Source: Aureitalea sp. L0-47 (lineage in GTDB: Bacteria > Bacteroidota > Bacteroidia > Flavobacteriales > Flavobacteriaceae). Taken from it: a stretch of 64,000 nucleotides of DNA. A program made the position numbers and the translations under genes. The DNA is taken from NCBI RefSeq assembly GCF_026126405.1, contig NZ_JAFMTQ010000004.1:162734-226733 (forward strand), in the 5' to 3' direction. Shown piece by piece: positions 44,601-53,953 of this stretch. The first letter of the stretch is position 1. The number at the start of each line of letters is the position of its first letter. Below the pieces are notes generated by a model, which ran no database searches, was not told where the DNA came from, and saw only the letters and a list, made by a program, of their open reading frames with translations.

Positions 44601-45005
44601 ATGGTAAACAGTGCGGAATTTGCAAAAAGACTACAGAAAATACTGGATTATTACGGTATTTCTGCCACTGCTTTTTCCGAAGAGATCGAAGTGAATCGCT
44701 CTACAATTTCACACTTGCTTTCGGGTAGAAATAAACCCAGTCTAGATTTTGTCTTGAAGGTGATCGATCACTATCCCGAAGTGGAACTGTATTGGTTGCT
44801 GAATGGAAAAGGCTCCTTCCCTCCTGTTTCTTCAAAACCTGAAATTGAGCAAAGTGATGTTCAGAATAAAACCGAAGCGAGATTACCTTTTATTCCTTCA
44901 GAAGAGAATTCAGAAGAAAACCCGACCCTCCCAATAAAGGACAGTGAGATCGACCGAATCGTGATTTTCTACAAAGACGGTCGTTTTAAGTCGTACAAAA
45001 ACTAA
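44601..45005 (+). CDS. XRE family (HTH_3) transcriptional regulator
   Basis: The 134-residue protein has an N-terminal helix-turn-helix (FAKRLQKILDYYGISATAFSEEIEVNRSTISHLLSGRNKPSLDFVLKVID, residues ~6-60) of the Cro/C1 type and the YWLLNGKGSFPP loop typical of the flavobacterial family. A likely unstructured acidic linker follows, then a short basic end (IDRIVIFYKDGRFKSYKN). No ligand-binding domain is visible. Palindromes with GTTTAC and GTAAAC halves stand over its promoter, suggesting autoregulation and possible control of the divergent M14 gene. Confidence 0.9.
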   Translation: MVNSAEFAKRLQKILDYYGISATAFSEEIEVNRSTISHLLSGRNKPSLDFVLKVIDHYPEVELYWLLNGKGSFPPVSSKPEIEQSDVQNKTEARLPFIPSEENSEENPTLPIKDSEIDRIVIFYKDGRFKSYKN

Positions 45006-45046
45006 ATAATTCTTCCTTTTTTCGGAAATTTGCAAAAAATTCGACT

Positions 45047-45421
45047 ATGAGGGTCCTATTTGCTGCTTTCCTCCTTTTACTAGCCACTTCATGTTACGAG
45101 GTTGAACGGAATTGTGCCGACTTCAGAACGGGCACATTTACTTTTGAAGCAGTGAGCGGGACTGAGATCTTCACCACGCGCATCGTACGGAACGATTCCA
45201 TAGAGATCGAATACTTCAAAGAAAGCGTGGATACGGCCGAGATTCGCTGGATCAACGACTGTGAGTATATTCTTCGAAAGCTCAACCCAAAAAACATGGC
45301 TGAAGAAAAGGCCATTCATATCAAGATACTCACCACCAAGGGCAGCAGCTATACCTTCGAATTCAACGAAGTGGGGAAACCCAACAAAAGCAGAGCCTCT
45401 GCCGTAAAGAAGAGTGAGTGA
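45047..45421 (+). CDS. small lipoprotein of unknown function
   Basis: The 124-residue protein starts with a lipoprotein signal peptide (RVLFAAFLLLLATSC, Cys 16) and continues with a mixed beta-rich core: NCADFRTGTFTFEA, VRNDSIEIEYFKESVD and WINDCEYILRKLNP. Two conserved Cys (NCADF and NDCEY) may form a disulfide. Related flavobacterial proteins are from memory sometimes labelled DNA topoisomerase IV, which this sequence does not support; the true topoisomerase IV is elsewhere in this window. It lies between the XRE gene and terC, same strand. Confidence 0.8.
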   Translation: MRVLFAAFLLLLATSCYEVERNCADFRTGTFTFEAVSGTEIFTTRIVRNDSIEIEYFKESVDTAEIRWINDCEYILRKLNPKNMAEEKAIHIKILTTKGSSYTFEFNEVGKPNKSRASAVKKSE

Positions 45422-45475
45422 GATTTAATGCAGGGTTCCACAAAAATCTTGTTATTTTAGCTGAAATTTTCACCT

Positions 45476-46309
45476 ATGTTCGACATCCTAACCACTCCGG
45501 ATGCCCTGATGGCACTGCTAACCCTGACTTTCCTGGAAATCGTTCTCGGAATAGATAATATCATCTTTATTTCACTGGCTGCCAGTAAATTAAAGAAAAG
45601 CCTTCAGAAACGGGCCACTAATATTGGTCTGCTGATGGCTATGGGGATCAGGGTCATTCTACTCTTTGGGATCTCCTGGCTGGTGGCTATGGAAAAACCA
45701 TTTTGGAGCATCAACCTTTCCTGGTTGAAGGTAGGAGTTAGCGGACAAGGCCTCATCCTCTTTGCCGGTGGGCTCTTCCTGCTTTATAAGAGTGTAAGCG
45801 AAATTCACGAAAAGGTGGAAGACAAAGGCCATGACGAGCGCGAAGTACGAAAAGGCCGCTCTACAACCTTGATGAAGGCCGTGGTACAGATCGCTCTTAT
45901 CAATATCGTATTCTCCTTCGACTCTATACTTACAGCAGTGGGTATGACAAACGGGGTAGGAAATACACCCCAGGACGCGCTCCTTATCATGATCATTGCC
46001 GTGGTGGCTTCCGTGATCATAATGATGCTGTTCGCAAATCCAGTGGGAAAATTTGTAAACAAACACCCTACGGTTCAGATCCTGGGTATGGCTTTCCTTA
46101 TCCTGATCGGCTTTATGTTAATTGCTGAAAGCGCACACTTAACGCACCTGGTGGTATTCGACCAGGAAATAGGCGCCATCCCGAAGGGATACCTCTACTT
46201 TACGATCGCGTTCTCGATCTTTATAGAGTTCCTGAATATGCGCTTCCGTAAAAAGACGAGTGATATTGTTACAACTGTCCCCCTTGAGGAGGACGAAGAC
46301 GAAGCCTAG
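45476..46309 (+). CDS. TerC family integral membrane protein
   Basis: The 277-residue protein has about seven to eight membrane helices with the TerC-type signature: LLTLTFLEIVLGIDNIIFISLAASKL near the N-terminus and ALINIVFSFDSILTAVGM in the middle, where the acidic residues probably bind metal. Family members are linked to tellurite resistance and to manganese export or metalation of secreted proteins. A charged cytoplasmic loop (EVRKGRSTTLMKA) and an acidic C-terminus are typical. It ends one base before the convergent mscL. Confidence 0.9.
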   Translation: MFDILTTPDALMALLTLTFLEIVLGIDNIIFISLAASKLKKSLQKRATNIGLLMAMGIRVILLFGISWLVAMEKPFWSINLSWLKVGVSGQGLILFAGGLFLLYKSVSEIHEKVEDKGHDEREVRKGRSTTLMKAVVQIALINIVFSFDSILTAVGMTNGVGNTPQDALLIMIIAVVASVIIMMLFANPVGKFVNKHPTVQILGMAFLILIGFMLIAESAHLTHLVVFDQEIGAIPKGYLYFTIAFSIFIEFLNMRFRKKTSDIVTTVPLEEDEDEA

Positions 46310-46310
46310 A

Positions 46311-46736
46311 CTATTTCTTCTTCAGAAGTTCATTCTGCTCTTTCATCAAATGCTCGATATTGGAGAGTAGCTCTATGTTTTTGGGAGTTATCACCTCTTT
46401 ATCTTTAGGGTCTTCCGCCTTGCTTTTAAAGCGATTCATACCCTTGATCACCACAAATATTGTAAGAGCGATGATAATAAAGTCTATAGACACTTCGATC
46501 AGCTCCCCATAACCAATGGCCACTTCTTCTATTCCTTCAGCAGCTTCCCTAAGGATATATTTCTTGTTAGCAAGCGTTACATCCTCTGTGAGCAGCGATA
46601 AGGGCGGCATGATCACTTTCTTCACGAGAGTACTTACAACCGCGTTAAACGCCGTACCGATTACCACAGCCACAGCCATGTCGATCATGTTGCCTTTTAC
46701 AGCAAAGTCTTTGAATTCCTGGAAAAATTTCTTCAT
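46311..46736 (-). CDS. mscL: large-conductance mechanosensitive channel
   Basis: The 141-residue protein is the pentameric osmotic safety valve. The N-terminal amphipathic part and first helix (FFQEFKDFAVKGNMIDMAVAVVIGTAFNAVVSTLVKKVIMPPL) are canonical; the second helix is VSIDFIIIALTIFVVIKGMNRF, then a coiled C-terminal bundle (NIELLSNIEHLMKEQNELLKKK). It is six bases downstream of parC on the same strand, so it may be read from that transcript. Confidence 0.96.
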   Translation of the reverse strand: MKKFFQEFKDFAVKGNMIDMAVAVVIGTAFNAVVSTLVKKVIMPPLSLLTEDVTLANKKYILREAAEGIEEVAIGYGELIEVSIDFIIIALTIFVVIKGMNRFKSKAEDPKDKEVITPKNIELLSNIEHLMKEQNELLKKK

Positions 46737-46742
46737 GATTGG

Positions 46743-49439
46743 TTAGAATAAGGTAGTCTGCCCTTCATCGTCGGTGTTTCCGGGAGGTATATCCTTTTTC
46801 ACGTCTTTCTTGGTCGGACTCTTTTTCTCTTCTGAAGTTTCTTCGGATGTCACCGCTTCTTCGTCCACCACATCGATTTCCTCTGCTCGAACCGGCTCCG
46901 GCTCTTCGTAAGGCAGCGAATCCAACGTATTGATTTCCTTCACTTTGTCTGGGGTAAGTCGGTTCCCCTGGGCGGTTATCCCTTTAACGGCTATGAATTC
47001 TTCAAGATTCAGCTTCGCGTTGGGTTTTCGGTCCTTTCCACGCTCTTTTACGAACACTACTTCTGCCATAGGCCTATGGTCCGTGAACAGCTTCTCCAGA
47101 TACGATTTAGGATGGTCGGAAATGATCAACTCGTCCTTGTCCGGATTCTCAATGAGAAAACGCTTAACGTAGAACAACTCCTTCTCACCGTCCCAGTATA
47201 TAGCTGAAAGCGGCTTCTTACGATCCCACTTCTCAAGGATGATCATATCGTCATCAAAACGCATGGTTACCTCCGGAATAGCGGTCTTAACCGTTCCATC
47301 CTGCTTTACGATCAATAATCTGTCGTCCGCCGTAAACTCACCGAGGAGCTCACCACGACCGTCCACATTGAGTCGTTGCACCGTATCGTCAAACCAGATC
47401 TTGCGCGGTTTGAGTGTAGAAAGACCCTTTTCTTTCAGTTCCACACGCTTTACAGAGTATTTGGTCACGATATTACCTTTGGATCCGCGGCCTTTCACCA
47501 GTATGTCGGCGAAATCCAGGTCCCACTTCAGCTTTTTGATACTACCCGACTGACGAAGCAAAATAGTCACTACCTCTGCTTCTCCGTTCGGATTCGCAGT
47601 GAAATAGATCACCTTAGACCCCTTGCTGCCTGCTGTGAGGTCGTATTCCTTGTCGCGGGTGATGGAAGTAACGGCAAAGCGTTTTACGTAAGTCGCACCG
47701 CGCGTTCCGTCCTTGTAGATCATATTGTAAATGGTACGCTTGTCCTTCTTTTTGAAGACAGCCACATGAATGATCCCTTTACCCACAAAGGTCTTGCTAT
47801 CCACCTTGGTCACCATCATCTTTCCTTCCCTGGTGAACACGATGATGTCGTCTATATCGCTACAATCGGTAACGTATTCATCCCGGCGCATACTGGTTCC
47901 TATAAAACCTTCTTCGCGATTCACATAGAGTTTCGTATTTCGGATCACCACCTTGGTACGCTCGATATCATCGAACACACGGATCTCCGTTTTGCGCTCT
48001 TTTCCTTTGCCGTAATCCTTCTTTAAACGCTTGAAATAGTCGATCGCATAGGTGATCAGGTTGTTCAAGTGATTCTTTATCTCAGCAATACTATCTTCCA
48101 GTGCATCAATTTTTTGCTGTGCTTTATCAATGTCAAATTTAGAGATTCGCTTGATACGTATTTCGGTAAGTCGGACGATGTCTTCTTCGGTCACTTCCCG
48201 CTTGAGATGTTTAGTGTGCGGCTTGAGTCCTTTGTCGATGGCAGCGATCACGCCTTCCCAGGTTTCCTCCTCTTCGATATCTCGGTAGATCCGGTTCTCG
48301 ATGAAAATACGCTCCAGGGATGCGAAGTGCCATTGTGCTTCTAGTTCTTCCAGCTTGATCTCCAGCTCGCTTTTAAGCAGCTCCACGGTTCTGTCGGTGG
48401 AACGCCTTAGCATTTCAGAAACCCCAATAAACAAAGGCCTGTTATCCTCGATAACACAGCCCAGTGGTGAGATAGAAGTCTCGCAATTGGAGAAGGCATA
48501 GAGTGCATCAATGGTCTTGTCCGGAGAAATACCGCTTGGTATATGGATAAGGATCTCGACCTCAGCCGCCGTATTGTCTTCTATCTTCTTAATCTTGATC
48601 TTGCCCTTGTCGTTGGCCTTCAGTATAGAATCGATAAGGGAGGTTGTAGTTGTCCCGAAAGGAATCTCCGTGATCACCAGGGTGTTCTTGTCCCGCTGAC
48701 TGATCCTCGCCCTGCTCCTGATCTTACCACCACGGTTGCCTTCGTTGTAATTCGTGGCATCCATGATACCCCCGGTTGGGAAATCGGGTACGATCTGGAA
48801 CCTCTTGCCTTGCAGATGCTTTATAGAGGCATCAATTAGTTCAATGAAGTTATGGGGTAATATCTTGGTTGAAAGCCCCACAGCGATGCCCTCAGCCCCT
48901 TGTGCGAGCAGCATGGGAAACATTACCGGAAGGTTTATAGGTTCCTTCCTCCTGCCGTCGTAGGAAGCCTGCCATTCGGTGATCTTTGGGTTGTAGACCA
49001 CATCCATGGCGAACTTCGAAAGTCGGGCCTCAATGTATCGGGAAGCGGCCGCTCGGTCGCCGGTAAGTATATTTCCCCAGTTTCCCTGGGTATCGATAAG
49101 CAGGTCCTTCTGTCCTATCTGTACCATGGCATCGGCAATACTGGCGTCTCCATGAGGGTGGTACTGCATGGTATGGCCCACGATGTTCGCTACCTTGTTA
49201 TAGCGGCCATCGTCCAAATCCTTCATGGAGTGCATGATACGGCGCTGTACAGGCTTAAAACCGTCCTCAATGGCGGGAACGGCACGCTCCAGGATCACAT
49301 AGCTGGCATAGTCCAGGAACCAGTCGCGGTACATCCCGGTGACACGGGTTATAGTTTCCCCGGAATCACCTTCGCCGATATCCTGAATTTCTTCAGACTC
49401 CTGGTTAAGTTCTTCTTCGTTGGTTTGGTCTTCGGTCAT
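46743..49439 (-). CDS. parC: DNA topoisomerase IV subunit A (ParC-type)
   Basis: The 898-residue type IIA topoisomerase subunit has an N-terminal extension, then the winged-helix and tower parts. The catalytic Tyr is in AAASRYIEARLSKFA, preceded by KPVQRRIMHSM and GDASIADAMV. Regions after residue ~520 read as the C-terminal beta-pinwheel (EGKMMVTKVDSKTFVG), with an acidic, Lys-rich tail. Bacteroidota carry both gyrase and topoisomerase IV; the tandem order with parE four bases upstream and the divergent C-terminal part favour topoisomerase IV. Confidence 0.95.
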   Translation of the reverse strand: MTEDQTNEEELNQESEEIQDIGEGDSGETITRVTGMYRDWFLDYASYVILERAVPAIEDGFKPVQRRIMHSMKDLDDGRYNKVANIVGHTMQYHPHGDASIADAMVQIGQKDLLIDTQGNWGNILTGDRAAASRYIEARLSKFAMDVVYNPKITEWQASYDGRRKEPINLPVMFPMLLAQGAEGIAVGLSTKILPHNFIELIDASIKHLQGKRFQIVPDFPTGGIMDATNYNEGNRGGKIRSRARISQRDKNTLVITEIPFGTTTTSLIDSILKANDKGKIKIKKIEDNTAAEVEILIHIPSGISPDKTIDALYAFSNCETSISPLGCVIEDNRPLFIGVSEMLRRSTDRTVELLKSELEIKLEELEAQWHFASLERIFIENRIYRDIEEEETWEGVIAAIDKGLKPHTKHLKREVTEEDIVRLTEIRIKRISKFDIDKAQQKIDALEDSIAEIKNHLNNLITYAIDYFKRLKKDYGKGKERKTEIRVFDDIERTKVVIRNTKLYVNREEGFIGTSMRRDEYVTDCSDIDDIIVFTREGKMMVTKVDSKTFVGKGIIHVAVFKKKDKRTIYNMIYKDGTRGATYVKRFAVTSITRDKEYDLTAGSKGSKVIYFTANPNGEAEVVTILLRQSGSIKKLKWDLDFADILVKGRGSKGNIVTKYSVKRVELKEKGLSTLKPRKIWFDDTVQRLNVDGRGELLGEFTADDRLLIVKQDGTVKTAIPEVTMRFDDDMIILEKWDRKKPLSAIYWDGEKELFYVKRFLIENPDKDELIISDHPKSYLEKLFTDHRPMAEVVFVKERGKDRKPNAKLNLEEFIAVKGITAQGNRLTPDKVKEINTLDSLPYEEPEPVRAEEIDVVDEEAVTSEETSEEKKSPTKKDVKKDIPPGNTDDEGQTTLF

Positions 49440-49442
49440 TTA

Positions 49443-51293
49443 TTATTCCTCCACTTTATCCAGTTCCACTTTCAGGTTATTGATAATGAATTCCTGGCGA
49501 TCGGGTGTGTTCTTACCCATATAAAATTTCAACAACTCCTCTATACTCATCGCCTTGTCCAGCATTACCGGGTCCAGCCTCATATCATCACCGATAAAAT
49601 GCTGGAATTCATCCGGCGATATCTCCCCAAGCCCTTTAAATCGTGTGATCTCGGGTTTTGGCTTTAGCTTTTCAATGGCGTTAATTCTTTCTTCTTCTGA
49701 ATAGCAATAAATGGTTTCTTTCTTATTCCGAACGCGGAACAGCGGTGTTTGAAGTATGTACAGATGCCCCTCCTTGATGAGTTCAGGAAAGAACTGAAGG
49801 AAAAATGTGATCAGCAGCAACCGAATGTGCATTCCATCCACATCGGCATCCGTTGCGATCACTATGTTGTTGTATCTGAGGTCTTCTATGGACTCTTCAA
49901 TATTCAGAGCCGCCTGTAACAAATTGAACTCCTCGTTCTCATACACCACCTTTTTGGACATCCCATAGCTATTCAGTGGCTTCCCGCGAAGCGAGAAGAC
50001 CGCCTGGGTGTTCACATCCCGGCTCTTGGTAATACTTCCACTGGCCGAATCTCCCTCCGTAATAAAGAGCGTAGTATCCAGTCGCTGGTCTTTTTTCATA
50101 TCCCCCAGGTGCACACGGCAGTCCCTGAGCTTTTTGTTGTGAAGGCTCGCTTTCTTTGCGCGCTCCCTGGCAAGCTTTCGGATGCCGCTCAATTCCTTGC
50201 GCTCCTTCTCGGCTGTGAGGATCTTGCGCTGTATCTTTTCTGCTGCTTCAGGGTTCTTATGCAGGTAATTGTCCAGGTGGGTCTTTATAAAGTCGTTCAC
50301 ATAGGTGCGAACCGTTGGAAATCCGCCACCCATCTCGGTGGAACCTAATTTTGTCTTCGTCTGACTCTCGAAAACAGGCTCCATCACCTTGATGCTGATG
50401 GCCGCAACTACCGATTTTCGGATGTCGCTGGCATCGTAGTTCTTTCCGTAGAAATCACGAATAGTTTTCACGATACTTTCCCTGAAGGCCGACTGGTGTG
50501 TACCTCCCTGGGTGGTGTTCTGCCCATTCACAAAGCTGTGATACTCCTCGCTATACTGGGTTTTATGGTGTGTGATAGCGGCTTCAATATCCTCTCCCTT
50601 CAGGTGAATCACGGGATACAACATATCTTCTTTAGCCATATTGTCCTCCAGCAGGTCTTTCAGGCCGTTTTCAGAATAAAACTTCTCCCCGTTAAAATCA
50701 ATGGTAAGTCCCGGATTGAGGTACACATAATTCCGAAGCATTTTCGCGACATACTCAACACGGTACTTGTAGTGTTTAAATATGCCTTCGTCCGGAATAA
50801 AAATTACGCGAGTACCTTTCCGCTTGGACGACTCTTCAATTTCGGGGTCCTGCTTAAGCTCTCCATGCGCGAATTCAGCCGCCTTCATCTTTCCGTCACG
50901 AACCGATTCAACCCTGAAGAAGGTAGACAGCGCATTTACAGCTTTGGTACCTACACCGTTCAATCCAACCGACTTCTTAAAGGCACGCGTATCGTACTTT
51001 CCACCGGTGTTCATCTTGGACACCACGTCCACGACCTTACCCAGTGGGATGCCACGGCCGTAATCACGAACCCGAACCTCTTTGTCCTTGATACGGATCT
51101 CGATGGTCTTCCCGGCTCCCATCACAAATTCATCGATACAGTTATCGATGACTTCCTTCAACAGAATATAGATCCCGTCGTCGGGTGAAGAACCGTCCCC
51201 AAGCTTCCCGATATACATACCGGGACGCATGCGGATATGCTCCTTCCAATCGAGCGATCTGATATTATCCTCGGTATATTGAGTCTCTGCCAT
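49443..51293 (-). CDS. parE: DNA topoisomerase IV subunit B (ParE-type)
   Basis: The 616-residue ATPase subunit has the GHKL domain at the N-terminus ([59 protein letters not shown]) and a TOPRIM domain ([14 protein letters not shown] ... [30 protein letters not shown]). The C-terminal [18 protein letters not shown] is canonical. Operon with parC downstream. Confidence 0.96.
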   Translation of the reverse strand: MAETQYTEDNIRSLDWKEHIRMRPGMYIGKLGDGSSPDDGIYILLKEVIDNCIDEFVMGAGKTIEIRIKDKEVRVRDYGRGIPLGKVVDVVSKMNTGGKYDTRAFKKSVGLNGVGTKAVNALSTFFRVESVRDGKMKAAEFAHGELKQDPEIEESSKRKGTRVIFIPDEGIFKHYKYRVEYVAKMLRNYVYLNPGLTIDFNGEKFYSENGLKDLLEDNMAKEDMLYPVIHLKGEDIEAAITHHKTQYSEEYHSFVNGQNTTQGGTHQSAFRESIVKTIRDFYGKNYDASDIRKSVVAAISIKVMEPVFESQTKTKLGSTEMGGGFPTVRTYVNDFIKTHLDNYLHKNPEAAEKIQRKILTAEKERKELSGIRKLARERAKKASLHNKKLRDCRVHLGDMKKDQRLDTTLFITEGDSASGSITKSRDVNTQAVFSLRGKPLNSYGMSKKVVYENEEFNLLQAALNIEESIEDLRYNNIVIATDADVDGMHIRLLLITFFLQFFPELIKEGHLYILQTPLFRVRNKKETIYCYSEEERINAIEKLKPKPEITRFKGLGEISPDEFQHFIGDDMRLDPVMLDKAMSIEELLKFYMGKNTPDRQEFIINNLKVELDKVEE

Positions 51294-51453
51294 AAAAGTT
51301 GCTGAATAAGCCCTAAATATAGGGTTTCACAGAGAAAATGAAAACCTAATAAAAGGAAAGTAATTAACAATTCTGAGCCGAAATTGTTAGTAATTATTCT
51401 ATGATTTTTATACTTCGGAACACATTCCAAAGAAAAGAAAAGTAAGAAAGTGC

Positions 51454-52548
51454 TTACACGTTAAAGCGGAAATGCATCACATCACCATCCTGAACCACAT
51501 ATTCCTTCCCTTCAATGCCTAGTTTTCCAGCCTCTCGCACCTTTGCTTCACTACCGTATTTCACGTAATCATCGTACTTGATCACCTCCGCACGAATGAA
51601 TCCCTTTTCGAAGTCGGTGTGAATTACTCCCGCCGACTGTGGCGCCGTAGCACCTACGGGAATTGTCCAGGCCCGAACTTCCTTCTCTCCGGCAGTGAAA
51701 TATGTTTGAAGATTGAGTAGTTTGTATGCTCCACGGATCAGCTTAGCCGAACCGGGTTCGTCCAACCCCATATCCTCCAAAAACAATTGTCGTTCCTCGA
51801 AGGTCTCCAGTTCTGTGATGTCGGCTTCGGTTCCTACCGCAAGTACCAGTACTTCGGCATTTTCATCGGCCACGGCGGCTTTTACCCGTTCCACATAGTC
51901 ATTCCCGGTTGCTGCTGAGCCCTCATCCACGTTACACACATACATCACCGGCTTGTCCGTGATGTACTGCATACGATTGATATAATCTTCGCGCTCGGCT
52001 TCGGTTACTTCTATGGCTCGCACCGAGATCCCTGCTTCCAGACCGGTTTTGATCTTAGTAAGGGCAGCAACCTCTTTCTGGGCTTCCTTGTCCCCTGTCT
52101 TAGCGGCCCTCGCGACCTTATCGATTCTTTTCTCGGTAGTTTCAAGGTCTTTTAGCTGAAGTTCAATATCTATGGTCTCCTTGTCACGGATGGGGTCCAC
52201 ACTGCCGTCTACGTGTACCACGTTGTCATTGTCGAAGCATCGCAGCACATGCAGAATAGCATCCGTCTCGCGAATGTTCCCCAGGAACTGGTTCCCAAGG
52301 CCTTCACCTTTACTGGCTCCTTTCACCAAACCTGCGATATCAACGATCTCGACCGTTGCAGGGATCACCTTTTCCGGGTCTACCAACTCTTCCAGCTTCA
52401 CTAAACGTGCGTCCGGCACGTTCACCACCCCGATGTTCGGTTCGATGGTACAGAAGGGGAAATTCGCGCTCTGCGCCTTGGCATTCGACAGGCAGTTGAA
52501 GAGGGTTGATTTTCCTACGTTGGGTAATCCTACAATTCCGGCTTTCAT
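51454..52548 (-). CDS. ychF: redox-regulated ATPase YchF / Obg-like
   Basis: The 364-residue protein has a P-loop GLPNVGKSTLFNCL, G3-like DIAGLVKGASKGEGLGNQFLG, an inserted coiled coil (LKDLETTEKRIDKVARAAKTGDKEAQKEVA), and a C-terminal TGS domain (QTYFTAGEKEVRAWTIPVGATAPQSAGVIHTDFEKGFIRAEV). It binds ATP rather than GTP and associates with ribosomes; roles in stress and translation have been described. It is monocistronic, 160 bases from parE. Confidence 0.97.
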   Translation of the reverse strand: MKAGIVGLPNVGKSTLFNCLSNAKAQSANFPFCTIEPNIGVVNVPDARLVKLEELVDPEKVIPATVEIVDIAGLVKGASKGEGLGNQFLGNIRETDAILHVLRCFDNDNVVHVDGSVDPIRDKETIDIELQLKDLETTEKRIDKVARAAKTGDKEAQKEVAALTKIKTGLEAGISVRAIEVTEAEREDYINRMQYITDKPVMYVCNVDEGSAATGNDYVERVKAAVADENAEVLVLAVGTEADITELETFEERQLFLEDMGLDEPGSAKLIRGAYKLLNLQTYFTAGEKEVRAWTIPVGATAPQSAGVIHTDFEKGFIRAEVIKYDDYVKYGSEAKVREAGKLGIEGKEYVVQDGDVMHFRFNV

Positions 52549-52647
52549 TCCTTGATTTTTAGCGGTTGCAAATATACAGTTTCGATTCGGAAAAAGAACC
52601 CATCACCCATCCTGAATTTTTATCGTTCTACTTATTTCAGGATTTAG

Positions 52648-52655
52648 TAACTTTA
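52648..52655 (+). promoter_or_regulatory. -7-type promoter element (TAACTTTA)
   Basis: TAACTTTA, one base from TAnnTTTG, lies 23 bases before the coding start at 52679. The wider context TTTAGTAACTTTATG recurs exactly in front of the TIR-like gene at 57666-57680, which supports it as a real promoter word in this genome. Confidence 0.45.
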
Positions 52656-52678
52656 TGTGAACCTTACAAATTCAGAAA

Positions 52679-53158
52679 ATGAAAAAAATACTACTTTTCA
52701 GTCTGTGCATGGCCCTGGGAATTGGCTTTAGTACGGCACAGGAGAACAAAACCATTAAGAAGGAGACTACCGTAAAGAAGGTTGTTAAGAAAGAAGGCAA
52801 CAAAGTGATCGTCCAGGAGGTCGAAGCCACTTCTTCCGAGAAAGGTGCGGTTATCGTTGCCGACGATGGCGAGGAAAACCAGTATTTCCGGGAAGACACT
52901 AATATGGACCAACAGACAAAGACTTCAGATCAATTCGCCATTGACGAAGAGAACAGGAAAATGGTGGAAGCAAAGAAAAAGCAGGAGGAAGAAGAACTTC
53001 AGCGGTCCATAGAAGCTGCCAAAGCTAAAGCGGAGGAACAACGGAAAATGCTGGAAGCCAAAGAGGCCGAGCGCCTGAAAGCCCTGGAGGAATACCGCAA
53101 GAAGCTTGAAAAACGTGGAAAGGGTGTTGGGAAACTAAAGAAAAAGAAAGGTAACTAG
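52679..53158 (+). CDS. exported protein with charged coiled coil, unknown function
   Basis: The 159-residue protein has a signal peptide (MKKILLFSLCMALGIGFSTAQ). A Lys/Thr-rich segment follows, then an acidic part (KGAVIVADDGEENQYFREDTN), and from about residue 95 a continuous heptad-like helix (MVEAKKKQEEEELQRSIEAAKAKAEEQRKMLEAKEAERLKALEEYRK) ending in a basic tail. It may be a periplasmic coiled coil. The stop codon shares the palindrome CTAG with the stop of the convergent hydrolase gene. Confidence 0.75.
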   Translation: MKKILLFSLCMALGIGFSTAQENKTIKKETTVKKVVKKEGNKVIVQEVEATSSEKGAVIVADDGEENQYFREDTNMDQQTKTSDQFAIDEENRKMVEAKKKQEEEELQRSIEAAKAKAEEQRKMLEAKEAERLKALEEYRKKLEKRGKGVGKLKKKKGN

Positions 53159-53952
53159 AACCGCAATTCCTTCCCTATCGCATAGTTGTATTCCTGGAAA
53201 TTGAAAAGGTCGTTGTGCTTACCCCCTTCGATCTTCACCATTTCCCTGCGATCTTCGGGTAACACCATGAACAATTGCTGTCCGGATTCGTAAGGCACGA
53301 TGCCATCGTCCGTTCCGTGGATGATGACGATCCTGCATTTAACATCATCGGCAAAATCTGCTGTTGGGAATTCATATTTCACCAATCCCAAAGGCACGTA
53401 GGGTGCTTTCTGCTTCACCAGTTTCTTAAAATTGTAGAAAGGCGTCTCAAGGATAAGGGTGTTCGGGTCGTTCTTTGAGGCCACATAGGCCGCAATGGGT
53501 GTACCTATCGAGCGACCGTAAACAATGACCTTTCGGTCCGGAAGTAATTCCTTTGCCTTGTCGTACATAAGCTGTGCATCCTTATATAAAACTTCTTCCG
53601 AAAGCTTCCCCGTACTCTTTCCGTAGCCGCGATAGTCCATTACGAGTACTTCGTAGTTGTACTGAAGAAAATGAGAAGTGATCTGACCCCATTTGGAAAG
53701 ATCTCCCGCATTGCCGTGATAGTATACGATGATCCCTCTGGGATTTTCCTTCTTGAAATGAATGGCGTTAAGTTTGGCACCATCTTCCGTTTCAATGAAC
53801 AGCTCGTCGAAATCGTGCTCGAACTCATAGACGTATTCCTGGGATAGTTTGGAGGGTAAAAAAATGATCTTCTCCTGAAGGAAATAGGCGCCTGTCACTA
53901 CAACAACTATAAGGACGGCAAGAACTATCAGCACTTTCTTTATGATTCTCAT
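53155..53952 (-). CDS. alpha/beta hydrolase, membrane-anchored
   Basis: The 265-residue protein has an N-terminal membrane anchor (VLIVLAVLIVVVVTGAYFL) and then an alpha/beta-hydrolase fold: FVYYHGNAGD-like oxyanion segment (GIIVYYHGNAGDLSKW), the nucleophile elbow VIVYGRSIGTPIA (Ser), Asp in VIIHGTDDGIVP and His in EGGKHNDLF. It resembles the BEM46/YfhR-type family, whose substrate is unknown. It follows its paralogue at 53954 by one base. Confidence 0.88.
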   Translation of the reverse strand: MRIIKKVLIVLAVLIVVVVTGAYFLQEKIIFLPSKLSQEYVYEFEHDFDELFIETEDGAKLNAIHFKKENPRGIIVYYHGNAGDLSKWGQITSHFLQYNYEVLVMDYRGYGKSTGKLSEEVLYKDAQLMYDKAKELLPDRKVIVYGRSIGTPIAAYVASKNDPNTLILETPFYNFKKLVKQKAPYVPLGLVKYEFPTADFADDVKCRIVIIHGTDDGIVPYESGQQLFMVLPEDRREMVKIEGGKHNDLFNFQEYNYAIGKELRF

Positions 53953-53953
53953 A

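Noticed and set aside
48900..49667. 255-codon open frame on the plus strand antisense to parC and parE
   Set aside because: It lies wholly opposite two well-supported topoisomerase genes, crosses their boundary and shows no protein motif; a shadow of biased codon use.
53155..53158. Overlapping stops of convergent genes as a regulatory overlap
   Set aside because: The two TAG stops simply share the palindrome CTAG; such 4-base convergent overlaps are trivial.
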